Below are positions 34,207 to 45,892 of a stretch of DNA of 64,000 nucleotides, in pieces. Location of the stretch: contig NC_061804.1 in assembly GCF_021462225.1 (NCBI RefSeq), positions 15,558,005-15,622,004 of the forward strand. Direction: 5' to 3'. The stretch's first letter is position 1, and each line of letters starts with the position of its first letter. The notes under the pieces were generated by a model. That model worked only from the letters and a program-made list of their open reading frames with translations. It had not been told where the DNA came from and searched no databases. Made by a program: the position numbers and the translations under genes. This stretch comes from Girardinichthys multiradiatus. Lineage: Eukaryota; Chordata; Actinopteri; Cyprinodontiformes; Goodeidae.

Positions 34207-34430
34207 ATGGGGGAAACTTGCTTAATTGTGGGTTGTGCTGTGCATAGTGGTCAAGACCAACGTTCACTCTATCGTCTGCCAGCCGTGATAGAAAGGCCCT
34301 TTGAGAAAACAAAAACACTGAGTACACACATCAACTACTGTGGCTGAATCGGATAGCCAGGGCAGATTTGGACGGCTTGAACCTCACTCACATCTGAGTG
34401 TGCACTGCATGTTATGTGACAGGTAAAAAA
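34207..34430 (+). pseudogene. THAP-like zinc finger coding relic
   Basis: An ATG at 34207 opens MGETCLIVGCAVHSG with SLYRLPAV after it, the start of a C2CH THAP domain (Cys-x4-Cys and a Phe/Leu-Pro block). After a frame change near 34330 the downstream frame reads LWLNRIARADLDGLN and a Cys pair region broken by a TGA near 34397, matching the W-x-x-x-I/V-x-R-x-D core and the final C-x2-H region (His appears as Cys). A gtaaaa follows at about 34421, like a donor. THAP domains occur in P-element and Kolobok type transposases and in host genes derived from them. This piece is broken; its source element is not identified. Confidence 0.45.
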
Positions 34431-34818
34431 AATAATGTTCATCTACATTTATTGTAATAATCTTGAAAGTAGTCTGCCAAGACCGTGAGCTGATCAGTTG
34501 ATTCTGAGCTGGGTGCACTCAGCACTGCCACCCAGCACTCAGGGCTGCGACCAACTTCAGTAAGCTGCGCTCTCACGCCTCGACCTGCTAGATGTAGGCT
34601 GCAATTTACCTTTACTGTTATACTGTAAATGTTGTATCTAGTAATATAGCTATTATGTAATTATCCTATAAAAGGCAATATTGAACTTATTATGGATTTT
34701 TTCCGATGTTGCGGCTATGAAAAAATTGTAGTGCGGCCAATTGTCTGAATTTCCGCTAAGCAAACTAACAAGCAGTACATATGGATCCACATTGTTGATG
34801 ATCGAAGTTTTTTTTATG
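34431..34818. other. No recognised gene; flank of the Tc1 insertion
   Basis: May belong to the same older element as the THAP relic; the sequence resumes after the Tc1 element at 36390. Nothing diagnostic is visible. Confidence 0.3.
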
Positions 34819-34820
34819 TA

Positions 34821-35020
34821 CAGGTCCTTCTCAAAAAATTAGCATATTGTGATAAAGTTCATTATTTTCCATAATGTCATGATGAAAATTTAACATTCAT
34901 ATATTTTAGATTCATTGCACACTAACTGAACTATTTCAGGTCTTTTATTGTCTTAATGCAGATGATTTTGGCATACAGCTCATGAAAACCCAAAATTCCT
35001 ATCTCACAAAATTAGCATAT
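34821..35020 (+). repeat. Left terminal inverted repeat of the Tc1-like element
   Basis: Outer direct-repeat unit at about 34831-34850 and inner unit at about 35001-35020. Pairs with 36188-36387. Confidence 0.9.
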
Positions 35021-35148
35021 CATTAAAAGGGTCTCTAAACGAGCTATGAACCTAATCATCTGAATCAACGAGTTAACTCTAAACACCTGCAAAAAATTCC
35101 TGAGGCCTTTAAAACTCCCAGCCTGGTTCATCACTCAAAACCCCAATC

Positions 35149-36111
35149 ATGGGTAAGACTGCCGACCTGACTGCTGTCCAGAAGGCCACTATTGACACCC
35201 TCAAGCAAGAGGGTAAGACACAGAATGAAATTTCTGAACGAATAGGCTGTTCCCAGAGTGCTGTATCAAGGCACCTCAGTGGGAAGTCTGTGGGAAGGAA
35301 AAAGTGTGGCAGAAAACGCTGCACAATGAGAAGAGGTAACCGGACCCTGAGGAAGATTGTGGAGAAGGGCCGATTCCAGACCTTGGGGGACCTGTGGAAG
35401 CAGTGGACTGAGTCTGGAGTAGAAACATCCAGAGCCACCGTGCACAGGCGTGTGCAGGAAATGGGCTACAGGTGCCGCATTCCCCAGACCTGGGCTACAG
35501 AGAAGCAGCACTGGACTGTTGCTCAGTGGTCCAAAGTACTTTTTTCGGATGAAAGCAAATTCTGCATGTCATTCGGAAATCAAGGTGCCAGAGTCTGGAG
35601 GAAGACTGGGGAGAAGGAAATGCCAAAATGCCAGAAGTCCAGTGTCAAGTACCCACAGTCAGTGATGGTCTGGGGTGCCGTGACAGCTGCTGGTGTTGGT
35701 CCACTGTGTTTTATCAAGGGCAGGGTCAATGCAGCTAGCTATCAGGAGATTTTGGAGCACTTCATGCTTCCATCTGCTGAAAAGCTTTATGGAGATGAAG
35801 ATTTCATTTTTCAGCACGACCTGGCACCTGCTCACAGTGCCAAAACCACTGGTAAATGGTTTACTGACCATGGTATCACTGTGCTCAATTGGCCTGCCAA
35901 CTCTCCTGACCTGAACCCCATAGAGAATCTGTGGGATATTGTGAAGAGAACGTTGAGAGACTCAAGACCCAACACTCTGGATGAGCTAAAGGCCGCTATC
36001 GAAGCATCCTGGGCCTCCATAAGACCTCAGCAGTGCCACAGGCTGATTGCCTCCATGCCACGCCGCATTGAAGCAGTCATTTCTGCAAAAGGATTCCCGA
36101 CCAAGTATTGA
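35149..36111 (+). CDS. Tc1-like DD34E transposase, 320 codons, open
   Basis: Cut-and-paste transposase acting in the nucleus on the flanking terminal repeats. N-terminal helix-turn-helix (KTQNEISERIGCSQSAVSRH, residues about 24-43), a basic stretch GRKKCGRKRC that may serve as nuclear signal and AT-hook-like GRPR equivalent, a second helix-turn-helix (SRATVHRRVQEMGY), then the DDE domain: LFSDES, FQHDLAPAH and NPIENLW with 34 residues between the second Asp and the Glu. Start ATG at 35149 follows a spacer after the left repeat. No stop or frameshift. Compared with the copy at 44201-44614 it lacks 14 residues (42 bp) at the linker between DNA-binding and catalytic parts (junction about 35487), where the other copy has a basic KQRQKR segment. 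Whether it is active is therefore open. Confidence 0.92.
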   Translation: MGKTADLTAVQKATIDTLKQEGKTQNEISERIGCSQSAVSRHLSGKSVGRKKCGRKRCTMRRGNRTLRKIVEKGRFQTLGDLWKQWTESGVETSRATVHRRVQEMGYRCRIPQTWATEKQHWTVAQWSKVLFSDESKFCMSFGNQGARVWRKTGEKEMPKCQKSSVKYPQSVMVWGAVTAAGVGPLCFIKGRVNAASYQEILEHFMLPSAEKLYGDEDFIFQHDLAPAHSAKTTGKWFTDHGITVLNWPANSPDLNPIENLWDIVKRTLRDSRPNTLDELKAAIEASWASIRPQQCHRLIASMPRRIEAVISAKGFPTKY

Positions 36112-36187
36112 TAGCATAACTGTACATGATTATTTGAAGGTTGACGTTTTTTGTATTAAAAACATTTTCTTTTATTGGTCGGATGAA

Positions 36188-36387
36188 ATATGCTAATTTT
36201 GTGAGATAGGAATTTTGGGTTTTCATGAGCTGTATGCCAAAATCATCCGTATTAAGACAATAAAAGACCTGAAATATTTCAGTTAGTGTGCAATGAATCT
36301 AAAATATATGAATGTTAAATTTTCATCATGACATTATGGAAAATAATGAACTTTATCACAATATGCTAATATTTTGAGAAGGACCTG
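36188..36387 (-). repeat. Right terminal inverted repeat of the Tc1-like element
   Basis: Reverse complement of the left repeat at 34821-35020, with the same outer and inner motif copies. Confidence 0.9.
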
Positions 36388-36389
36388 TA

Positions 36390-39300
36390 CATGGCCTTAT
36401 CAGGAGGTTGTAACGACTCTAGATACTTATCCATGGTCAAAATCGTATGCAGTGTTGCAATGTTGTGAAATGCGTGAAGTGATACAGAGACACCCAAGAT
36501 GGTGGACGGCAACTTCAGTGACATCAATGAAAACCCCCCATTGAGTTGGCTGATGTGTTACTATTGTCTTTTTCTCTCTGCTTTTTAAAGTATAGTTGGT
36601 GATCTGAAAAAATATCAGAATTGTTATCGTTCTTTCAGAAAAATCTAAAAAAGTTCCCCCTTGTGTGTTGTAATATTGTCCATCAAGGTGCTAGATGTTG
36701 CATGTCCACAATGTTTTCACTTACCTTTAAGCACCTTTGTGCACTGCCTTTTTAAATCAATCAAATGTGTGGATGAGGCACTTTCTGCAGTGAAAGATCT
36801 GTTCCTGGGAGGGTCACAGAGAGCTTTGATGTATTTTGACATCTTTACCCTTTCACTTCATGAGGCATTTATCAAATGTTAAAAACTTTTTTAAAGAAAC
36901 ATTTTGTCAAAATAAATAAATATTTTATTTTGTAAACTTGGATCTTTTCTTGATTTTGATAAGTGAAACTGGTAGAATTCCTGGAAAAATATCTACCTAG
37001 CAATGCCTAGGCACCTTCTCACTGCAAACTAGCAGGAGAGACAGACAAATCAGTTGTCTTTGTGGTAGCAAGGTCATTTTGGTGTCTCAGTACCCAATCC
37101 AGCTGTCCATAACTTTTAACGTGCATTCAGGTGCCAGTCGGAGGCATCTTTTTTTAACAAATAGTCCTTGAGAAAACCTTTTGTTATTATGTTCCTGTCT
37201 GGATTTTCTAAGGTCATGTTATAGTGTCAGACTTGTCTGTTTGAGAAAACTGGATCTGTTTCCCCACCGCGCTAAGGGAGTTTTCTCAAATGTGGTCTGC
37301 TCCCAGTAGCTGAAAATGACCCAGCTAAAAGCATTGCTGAGTGACATGTCACACAGGAACCTTAAGGTGGCTGTGGTATTCAAAAGAACAAGATAATCTC
37401 TAAAGTAATTATATCGTAGTAGAGCATGATTAAAAATAAACTGAAAACGTTACTGAAAATAGAATGTTTTCCTGTGAGTCCTGGTGCTGAGCTGAATGTT
37501 AGTTTAACTGTACATCATAGGAGCCATTTTTATTCTATTGTGATTTGTAGGTGTAACCGATGACATTAACTAATAATCCTTCAACAAAACTGAAGGCTTT
37601 TAAAGGCCGAACTAGTCTAAAGATCAAAGCAGTTCAAGTTAGGAGATGGTGAACTGAGGTTTGGATGCCCTGCAAGTTTAATGAACTTCAGCAACAAGTG
37701 CCATGCCTGCAGAAGACGCTGGAAAATAAAGCCACAAAAATGTTACTTATATTTGCCTAACATCAGAATATTTGTCTGATGTAAGACCAGTGGTCTTACT
37801 GCTACGATTTACCAAATATTAACCTTTGGACACAAGTCTGACAAAATAGCGACTTCTTATGTTACAAGTAGTCCTTTTAAAGTTATGCTATGACATGTTA
37901 TGACAAAAGGTTTAATAGAAACAGATTATCCTTCCTTCGGATTATTCAGATTCATTCTCACCATAATTCTGTCATGTTTCTAGTTAGTTTCCTGACTGAG
38001 CAGATCAGGTTGAGGGTTTGTGGTTTGGATAGTGGGAGTTGGAGAGCAGTCAGGCAAGTGACAGCTGGGGATGTATGGGCTGCAGTGAAAGACCAGAGAA
38101 GGGTTTTGGAAGGGATCAGTCTTGAAGAATCTTGAAGAGGTAATCTTGAGAAGGCGTGAGGCTACCAGAAGGAAAGCAATTTTGGAGGCACAGAAAAACA
38201 TGAACATGAATCCAATGTAGGCAAGGTAACCACCAAAACTAAGCAAAAGCAAAAATGTCTCAGTGAGATTCGATTTGGCTTGACTCTACTGGTAAGGTTG
38301 AGAATCAAGTGAAGACTGATCTTTCAGCAACACCTAAAAAACACCAGCAGCTGGTGAGGGAATTGTAAGGAGGTGTGAGACCTTCAGCCAGCAGCCATGT
38401 CCTCCAACGATGCAGGAATGATCTCACACTGCACACACTCACCACCCCACACACACATACCAGGATCATGACACATTCTGTACAATCAACACTAAAAATG
38501 TATTTCATCGCTCTTTCTCTTATACTTGTTTTGCATCTTGTTATTTCATATTCATTTTACCAGCATTATTTTGAGGCCCAGAGGTATAGAATATCATAAC
38601 TAATGTTGGGATGAGCACAGTCACAAAATTTAAAAAACTGTGTCAAGTCAAAGGCTAAATTGTAGGTAGTGGGGAATGGTCAAGAGGTTAAGAAGGGTTT
38701 TTTATTTAACTAATTATTGCCTAAAAATAAATCCACACAGTCCTTTGGCATTGGATGGCCTTTAAAAGTAGGATCAGGAAGGCAGATTTGATTGATGAGA
38801 TTCCTCTAGATGCTAATGTAAGTTTAATCAGATTTGGTTCGATTTGCTTCCTGGTATTCCTCTTTCACTTTACCCTTGGCACCCACATTATCAAACAGCA
38901 TAACTTTAACTTTGATACAAATGACCCATGTGGGAGAAAAATAAAGGCATTAAAGGAGATAAATTATTGTTTTAACAGTGTTTTTTTTTTTTTCTACAGC
39001 TCACAGGCTGCTTTTGCACATGACACCTGAATCATGAAAATGCAACTATTAACAAGCCTTACCCTGCTTTGAAAATGTCAAGCTTTACTGTGTTTAATTG
39101 AATAACATTAGCGCTGCAGTTTGCCTATTTGCTTTTTGCTTTGATGTGAAATGCAGCATAAACACTGAAAGTATGCAAAAATAAATACTTGTTTTTTATC
39201 ATAAACGTTTTAAAAACAGCAGACCTCCCAAACAAAGCACATCTGAGTGATGGTAAAGTAAAGATTTGTATAAAAAAATTAAAAGAGGAATAGAGAAGCA

Positions 39301-39994
39301 GCTGAATGCAGTAAAGTTTGATGAAAATTAAACAAGCCAGCTGTTAAAGCATGTTTTGCCATGCACAATGAATAAGCATTAAGTTACAGTTCATATTTGT
39401 GTTGGCTGAAATAAGCAAAATGAATAATACAGCACACATCATGAGAGAGAGAAAATTATGAATACCGAAATGTACTGAAGCATTGATTGAGCACGCTTGC
39501 TCTACTGCTTAACTGTGTTTAGACTCATCCAAAATGACATACACCTGGAAGTTGGCAGGGCTGAAAATTTGATGGCTTGTGCTGTGTAATCCTTTTTTAT
39601 ATATTTATTCAAAATTGTCTTATGAGATTAGCATTTCCATGACTGCAGGTCTATGAATAACATTTTATATCTATGTGACAAACCAGCCATCGCATTTTAG
39701 ATTACCTAAAGGGCAATTTTTTTAACCTACTTGTTTAATGTTAGGTTATTTATGCTCATTTGAACTCTTCCGCACCTGCTTGCTGAAGCTCAGCTGTATT
39801 CGGTGAGTGGGAAATTTAGATACTTTATATAACAGCACTGTGCAACCATAGCTCTTGTTTTAATATCTCCAAGCCGCCATTGGCAATAGAAATAAATTAT
39901 GCACAGGACTATTCTGGTGAGATCCGGACACTGGAGATAAGAAAGAATATGGACAGACTGCCAGTACAACACAGGACCATCTCAAAGGAGGACA
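36390..39994. other. No recognised gene
   Basis: AT-rich intergenic DNA. The part about 37900-38310 (gtcatgtttctagttagtttcctg, then GC-richer text) may be a diverged dispersed repeat; a poly-T at 38980-38993 and little else. Confidence 0.35.
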
Positions 39995-40273
39995 TAAAGG
40001 TCCTTCTCAAAATATTAGCATATTGTGATAAAGTTCATTATTTTCCATAATGTCATGATGAACATTTAACATTCATATATTTTAGATACATTGCACACTA
40101 AGTGAAATATTTCAGGTCTTTTATTGTCTTAATACAGATGATTTTGGCATACAGCTCATGAAAACCCAAAATTCCTATCTCACAAAATTAGCATATGTCA
40201 TCCGACCAATAGAAGAAAAGTGTTTTTAATACAAAAAACGTCAACCTTCAAATAATCATGTACAGTTATGCTA

Positions 40274-40839
40274 TCAATACTTGGTCGGGAATCCTTTTGC
40301 AGAAATGATTGCTTCAATGCGGCGTGGCATGGAGGCAATCAGCCTGTGGCACTGCTGAGGTCTTATGGAGGCCCAGGATGCTTCGATATCGGCCTTTAGC
40401 TCATCCAGAGTGTTTGGTCTTGAGTCTCTCAACGTTCTCTTCACAATATCCCACAGATTCTCTATGGGGTTCAGGTCAGGAGAGTTGGCAGGCCAATTGA
40501 GCACTGTGATACCATGGTCAGTAAACCATTTACCAGTGGTTTTGGCAGTGTGAGCAGGTGCCAGGTCGTGCTGAAAAATGAAATCTTCATCTCCATAAAG
40601 CTTTTCAGCAGATGGAAGCATGAAGTGCTCCAAAATCTCCTGATAGCTAGCTGCATTGACCCTGCCCTTGATAAAACACAGTGGACCAACACCAGCAGCT
40701 GACACGGCACCCCAGACCATCACTGACTGTGGGTACTTGACACTGGACTTCTGGCATTTTGGCATTTCCTTGTCCCCAGTCTTCCTCCAGACTCTGGCAC
40801 CTTGATTTCCGAATAACATGCAGAATTTGCTTTCATCCG
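40274..40839 (-). pseudogene. Tc1-like transposase, C-terminal part
   Basis: From the DESKF block at the LINE junction (40839) to the stop at 40274. It carries FGNQGARVWRKTG, SVMVWGAVS, FQHDLAPAH and NPIENLW and differs from the intact copy by only a few residues (for example LF for SF before GNQ, T for S after APAH, DIEAS for AIEAS, AIISAKG for AVISAKG). Confidence 0.9.
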
Positions 40840-43800
40840 TAACATCCAGTAACATGATGGCGCCGCAGATGGTCGCCTCGGCGTGTTGGTGCGCATTGTT
40901 TTGTTTTGTTTTTTGCTTTAAAACGGTCTTCTGTGATGGTACCCGGAGCTCTCTCACCAGAGAAGAACTCATGAACATCAGGGCTACTACACCAGAGGAG
41001 TTATTTCCAACATTTCTACCTACTGCTCTGGAATATTTGGACATTCTGGTCAAAGGTGCGCTCACCTTTGTTCACGCGGTGAAACGCCGGAAGAGAGGGA
41101 AACGGGCTGGGGTGCTGGTACGTCTTCGCCAGCGTGGACTACGAACACCGTTACCTGGAATATTTCTCTCTAACGTGCGCTCACTTCCCAACAAAATGGA
41201 GGAACTACAACTGTTGTTGGGGAAAAACAGGGACTTTTATTCATCGGCAGTTTTGTGCTTCACGGAGACGTGGCTGTGTGGATTAATACCGGACTCCGCG
41301 CTGCAGCTGGCAGGATTCCAGCTCTACAGAGCGGACAGAGACACGGAACTCTCCGGCAAAGCGAAAGGTGGAGGAATCTGTTTTTACCTCAACAGTGGTT
41401 GGTGCAACGACGTGACAGTGATTCAACAGCACTGTTCTCCAGACCTGGAATCCTTCATCATAAACTGTAAGCCTTTCTATTCCCCCCGTGAGTTCGCTTC
41501 GTTCATCCTGGTCGGTGTTTACATCCCACCGCAAGCTAACGTGCAGGTCGCACAGCGCATGCTCGCCGACCAGATACTGAGTGTGGAGCGGACCAACCCG
41601 GACTCCTTAGTAATCGTCGCTGGTGACTTTAACAAAGGTAATCTGACCCACGAACTTCCCAAATACAGACAGTTTATAAAATGTCCGACCAGAGAGGACA
41701 ACATTCTGGATCACTGTTACACCACCATCAGAGACGCTTATCACGCCGTCCCACGTGCTGCACTGGGCCAATCCGACCACATCATGGTCCACCTGATTCC
41801 TGCATACAGGCAGAAACTAAAGCTCTGCAAACCTGTTGTGAGGACGTCAAGGAAGTGGAGCAGTGAGGCTGTGGAGAATCTCCAGGCGTGTTTAGGCTGT
41901 ACAGACTGGGATGTGTTCAGGACTACTACCAACAGTCTGGACGAGTACACAGAGGCTGTGACTTCCTACATCAGCTTCTGTGAGGACAGCTGTGTACCAT
42001 CATGCACCAGGGTGAGTTACAACAACGACAAACCCTGGTTCACAGCTAAACTCAGAAGGTTAAGACTGGATAAGGAAGAGGCCTTCAGGAGTGGAGACAA
42101 AGACATATACAGAGAGGCCAAGTACAAGTTTGGCAAGGCAGTGAAAGACGCCAAACGACTGTACTCTGAGAAGCTCCAAATCCAGTTCTCAGCCAACGAC
42201 TCTGCGTCTGTCTGGAAAGGGCTCAAGCAAATCACCAACTACAAGCCGAAAGCCCCCCACTCCATCAACGACCGACGCCTCGCCAACGACCTGAACGAGT
42301 TCTACTGCCGCTTTGAAAGACAAAGGGACAGTCCTGCAACCATCTCCCACGACGCCCCCCAACAGCTGCAGCCACAATCCACCACCCCCACCTCCCCAAC
42401 CCCAAGAGGGGCCTTGGCACCTCCAACCCCCACCAGCCCCCTACCCACGCCGAGGACGGCTCTTTCCATCCAGGAGAGGGACGTCAACAAACTCTTCAGG
42501 AGACAGAACCCCCGGAAAGCTGCTGGTCCGGATTCTGTCTCACCAGCCAGCCTGAAGCACTGCGCTGATCAGCTGTCTCCAGTCTTCACAGACATTTTTA
42601 ACACCTCACTGGAGACATGTCATGTGCCAGCCTGCTTCAAGTCCTCCACCATCGTCCCTGTTCCCAAGAAGCCAAGGACCACAGGGCTTAATGACTTCAG
42701 ACCCGTCGCCCTGACCTCTGTGGTGATGAAGTCCTTTGAGCGCCTTGTGCTCTCACACCTAAAAGACATCACCGACCCCCTCCTGGACCCCCTGCAGTTT
42801 GCCTACAGAGCCAACAGGTCTGTAGATGATGCAGTCAACCTAGCCCTTCACTTCATCCTCCGGCACCTGGACTCCACAGGAACCTATGCCAGGATCCTGT
42901 TTGTGGATTTCAGCTCTGCCTTCAACACCATCGTCCCAGCTCTGCTCCAGGAGAAGCTCTCCCAGCTGAGTGTGCCCGACTCCACCTGCAGGTGGATCAC
43001 TGACTTCCTGTCTGACAGGAAGCAGCGCGTGAGGCTGGGGAAGCATGTCTCTGACTCCCTGACCATCAGCACCGGTTCCCCCCAAGGCTGTGTTCTCTCT
43101 CCTCTGCTCTTCTCCCTGTACACCAACAGCTGCACCTCCAGTCACCAGTCTGTCAAGCTTCTGAAGTTTGCGGACGACACCACCCTGATCGGACTCATCT
43201 CTGATGGTGACGAGTCCGCGTACAGATGGGAAGTGGACCATCTGTTGGACTGGTGCAGCCAGAACAGCCTTGAGCTCAACGCTCTAAAGACAGTGGAGAT
43301 GGTTGTGAACTTCAGGCAGAACCCAGCCCCACCTGCCCCCATCACCCTCTGTGACTCCACAATTGACACTGTGGAATCTTTCCGCTTCCTGGGAACCATC
43401 ATCTCCCAGGATCTCAAGTGGGAGCCAAACATCAGCTCCCTCATCAAGAAAGCCCAACAGAGGATGTTCTTCCTGCGGCAGCTGAAGAAATTCAACCTGC
43501 CAAAGACTATGATGGTGCACTTCTACACAGCCATCATTGAGTCCATCCTCACCTCCTCCATCACCATCTGGTACGCCGCTGCTACAGCCAAGGATAAGGG
43601 CAGGCTGCAGCGTGTCATTCGGTCTGCTGAGAAGGTGATTGGCTGCAGTCTACTGTCGCTCCAGGAACTGTACACCTCCAGGACCCTGAAGCGGGCAGGG
43701 AAGATTCTGGCTGATCCCTCCCACCCCGGTCACAGACTCTTTGAGACTCTCCCCTCTGGCAGGAGGCTGCGGTCCATCCGGACCAAAACCTCACGCCACA

Positions 43801-44200
43801 AGAACAGTTTTTTCCCATCTGCCACCAGCCTGGTTAACAAAGCCCGGAAACCACCCTGACATTCCCCCTTTCCCCCACACCCCCCCTTTTTTTGCTGACA
43901 GGACACCTGTAACCTGTAACTCTATGCGTTACATTAACGCTCAGCTTGGACTCCTGCTTACTTGCACTGCTTTACTTGCACAATGATCACCTGCACTGTT
44001 GTATTGCTCTTGCATCTTATACTGCTCTATATTTACTCTCACTCACTTAAAACTGTGCACTTATATTTATATTATATTGTAGATATGTTTGTACTGTTTA
44101 ACTTGTACTGTATTGCACCGACTACGCCAAAACAAATTCCTTGTATGTCCAAAAACGTACTTGGCAATAAAGCTTTTCTGATTCTGATTCTGATTCTGAA
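40840..44200 (+). mobile_element. Non-LTR retrotransposon (APE/RT LINE), possibly full length
   Basis: About 3.36 kb, inserted into the catalytic region of the Tc1 transposase between catccg (ends 40839) and aagtac (about 44199). It consists of a very short 5' part, one long open frame, a 340-bp 3' UTR with AATAAA at 44166-44171 and a tail of repeated TTCTGA. Several adenines of the target seem lost and no target duplication is evident. Fragments of the same family lie at 1388-1888 and 8986-9050. Tail design and protein place it in the CR1/L2/Rex1-type LINEs; which clade I leave open. Confidence 0.9.
40854..43859 (+). CDS. LINE endonuclease/reverse transcriptase protein, 1001 codons, open
   Basis: Catalyses target-primed reverse transcription of its own RNA. 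The start at the MMAPQMV codons (40854) is preferred because upstream in-frame codons from 40818 lie in Tc1 sequence. Apurinic-type endonuclease: [49 protein letters not shown] and QSDH (about 41170-41790). A Pro-rich linker follows (42330-42460). Reverse transcriptase: [76 protein letters not shown] and the catalytic KFADDTTL (about 43168). C-terminal region ends [17 protein letters not shown]. No CCHC finger or RNase H is visible. All catalytic motifs are present and there is no stop, so it may have been active recently. No separate ORF1 is seen. Confidence 0.93.
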   Translation: MMAPQMVASACWCALFCFVFCFKTVFCDGTRSSLTREELMNIRATTPEELFPTFLPTALEYLDILVKGALTFVHAVKRRKRGKRAGVLVRLRQRGLRTPLPGIFLSNVRSLPNKMEELQLLLGKNRDFYSSAVLCFTETWLCGLIPDSALQLAGFQLYRADRDTELSGKAKGGGICFYLNSGWCNDVTVIQQHCSPDLESFIINCKPFYSPREFASFILVGVYIPPQANVQVAQRMLADQILSVERTNPDSLVIVAGDFNKGNLTHELPKYRQFIKCPTREDNILDHCYTTIRDAYHAVPRAALGQSDHIMVHLIPAYRQKLKLCKPVVRTSRKWSSEAVENLQACLGCTDWDVFRTTTNSLDEYTEAVTSYISFCEDSCVPSCTRVSYNNDKPWFTAKLRRLRLDKEEAFRSGDKDIYREAKYKFGKAVKDAKRLYSEKLQIQFSANDSASVWKGLKQITNYKPKAPHSINDRRLANDLNEFYCRFERQRDSPATISHDAPQQLQPQSTTPTSPTPRGALAPPTPTSPLPTPRTALSIQERDVNKLFRRQNPRKAAGPDSVSPASLKHCADQLSPVFTDIFNTSLETCHVPACFKSSTIVPVPKKPRTTGLNDFRPVALTSVVMKSFERLVLSHLKDITDPLLDPLQFAYRANRSVDDAVNLALHFILRHLDSTGTYARILFVDFSSAFNTIVPALLQEKLSQLSVPDSTCRWITDFLSDRKQRVRLGKHVSDSLTISTGSPQGCVLSPLLFSLYTNSCTSSHQSVKLLKFADDTTLIGLISDGDESAYRWEVDHLLDWCSQNSLELNALKTVEMVVNFRQNPAPPAPITLCDSTIDTVESFRFLGTIISQDLKWEPNISSLIKKAQQRMFFLRQLKKFNLPKTMMVHFYTAIIESILTSSITIWYAAATAKDKGRLQRVIRSAEKVIGCSLLSLQELYTSRTLKRAGKILADPSHPGHRLFETLPSGRRLRSIRTKTSRHKNSFFPSATSLVNKARKPP

Positions 44201-44614
44201 GTACTTTGGACCACTGAGCAACAGTCCAGTGCTGCTTCTCTGTAGCCCAGGTCAGGCGCTTCTGCCGCTGTTTCTGGTTCAAAAGTGGCTTGACCTGGGG
44301 AATGCGGCACCTGTAGCCCATTTCCTGCACACGCCTGTGCACGGTGGCTCTGGATGTTTCTACTCCAGACTCAGTCCACTGCTTCCGCAGGTCCCCCAAG
44401 GTCTGGAATCGGCCCTTCTCCACAATCTTCCTCAGGGTCCGGTTACCTCTTCTCATTGTGCAGCGTTTTCTGCCACACTTTTTCCTTCCCACAGACTTCC
44501 CACTGAGGTGCCTTGATACAGCACTCTGGGAACAGCCTATTTGTTCAGAAATTTCTTTCTGAGGGTGTCAATAGTGGCCTTCTGGACAGCAGTCAGGTCG
44601 GCAGTCTTACCCAT
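44201..44614 (-). pseudogene. Tc1-like transposase, N-terminal part
   Basis: From the ATG at 44612-44614 to the LINE junction. It matches the intact copy (GRKKCGRKRCTMRRGN, ETSRATVHRRVQEMGYRC) but has a deletion of about 19 bases near 44560 that shifts the frame in the first helix-turn-helix, so this copy was probably dead or dying independent of the LINE. It keeps a 42-bp linker segment (about 44248-44292, coding VKPLLNQKQRQKRL) that the copy at 35149 lacks. Confidence 0.88.
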
Positions 44615-44944
44615 GATTGGGGTTTTGAGTGATGAACCAGGCTGGGAGTTTCAAAGGCCTCAGGAATTTTTTGCAGGTGTTTAGAGTTAACTCGTTGATT
44701 CAGATGATTAGGTTCATAGCTCGTTTAGAGACCCTTTTAAAGATATGCTAATTTTGTGAGATAGGAATTTTGAGTTTTCATGAGCTGTATGCCAAAATCA
44801 TCCGTATTAAGACACTAAAAGACCTGAAATATTTCAGTTAGTGTGCAATGAATCTAAAATATATGAATGTTAAATTTTCATCATGACATTATGGAAAATA
44901 ATGAACTTTATCACAATATGCTAATATTTTGAGAAGGACCTGTA

Positions 44945-45892
44945 GAAAAACCAGGCATACTTACAGCCATTTTGGAATCACCAATTACATCACAGAGGAT
45001 GAGTTTGGACTACAGAAGGGAGCTTTAAAACACCCACAGGACACCAGAAGAATCAGTTTATGAAAAGGCACAATCTAAATAGGCACAATCAAAACTTTTT
45101 ACTAATGGTTTGTAGCAGTATTGGCATTCCCACAGTAGCATGTTCTGAATACACGTTCATGTGCACGATGACTGTCAGATAAATCCCTTACTCACACTCA
45201 CACCAAAGCTCAGAAGAGTCTGCTGTCCACATATTCATTGGTGATTAAGGAAAGGGTAAAACTAAAAGAAAATTCTAAAAAATACAATAAATTATCATAA
45301 TATTGTACAGAGAAACTAAACTATTTTAGATTGTAAAACAATTTTCATGCAAACAATTTAAAAAACTTTGAGCTTTTTTACACTTAATTCTTGACCTAAA
45401 CAGAGGAGTATGTGCAACTGTATATACCCTCATGTTTCTCAAAGAGTAACAGTGGCATATGCTTGGTGCAGTATGGGACTTTCATGATATCATAACCAAA
45501 ACAAAAATGTACAAACATAACAAAAATATCTACCAAAGAAATGCATGACATGTTCTGACTTTTAATTCAAACAGTAAAGCAACAATTATTTAAACTGCTG
45601 GAAAAAAAAACGAAAATATATTGAAAAATATGATAATTTCTGGTTTATTAGTTGGGCTGTCAGATCTGGCAGCTAGCCTGCATGTGCTTAAGAGATCTGC
45701 TGCTTTTTGATTTTTTTTTTTTTTTACTTTTTAAAAACCTTGATTTACCTTGATACTGGTAACGCCCACACTTGGTAAATAATGTAGTTTTGGCTAAAAC
45801 TTAACAATATGTTGTTAGTTTCCATTTCAAGAATCCACAATCACATCACCAATAACCTATATAAATGTAGTTTGAGACCTAAAAGTCAGAAA
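44945..45892. other. No recognised feature
   Basis: AT-rich; homopolymer T-run near 45710-45725. Confidence 0.4.

Larger units (their letters stand above)
34821..36387 (+). mobile_element. Tc1-like DD34E transposon with intact transposase frame and 200-bp IR/DR ends
   Basis: A 1567-bp element flanked by the TA duplication (34819-34820, 36388-36389). Terminal inverted repeats are about 200 bp: 34821-35020 and 36188-36387, outer ends CAGGTCCTTCTCAAAA and ttttgagaaggacctg. Each repeat has an outer unit (tctcaaaaaattagcatat) and an inner direct copy (tctcacaaaattagcatat), the transposase-binding arrangement of IR/DR elements. The two repeats are near identical by eye. A second copy of the family lies at 39997-44942. 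Confidence 0.95.
39997..44942 (-). mobile_element. Second copy of the CAGGTCC Tc1-like element, interrupted by a LINE
   Basis: Outer ends match the element at 34821-36387: left end aaggtccttctcaaaatatt (first base changed) and right end gagaaggacctg, flanked by TA at 39995-39996 and 44943-44944. Removing 40840-44200 leaves about 1585 bp, the expected size. The transposase is read on the minus strand and is split by the LINE. It is a dead, older copy. Confidence 0.93.

Noticed and set aside
40818..40853. In-frame upstream start giving a 1013-codon LINE protein
   Set aside because: The first seven codons lie in the disrupted Tc1 element, not the LINE; the following ones are LINE leader. The start at 40854 is more plausible.
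42313..42555. Pro-rich open stretch inside the LINE frame
   Set aside because: Shadow of the real LINE protein in another frame.
43962..44516. 184-codon plus-strand open stretch across the LINE-Tc1 joint
   Set aside because: It runs through the LINE 3' UTR and then antisense Tc1 sequence; a junction artefact.
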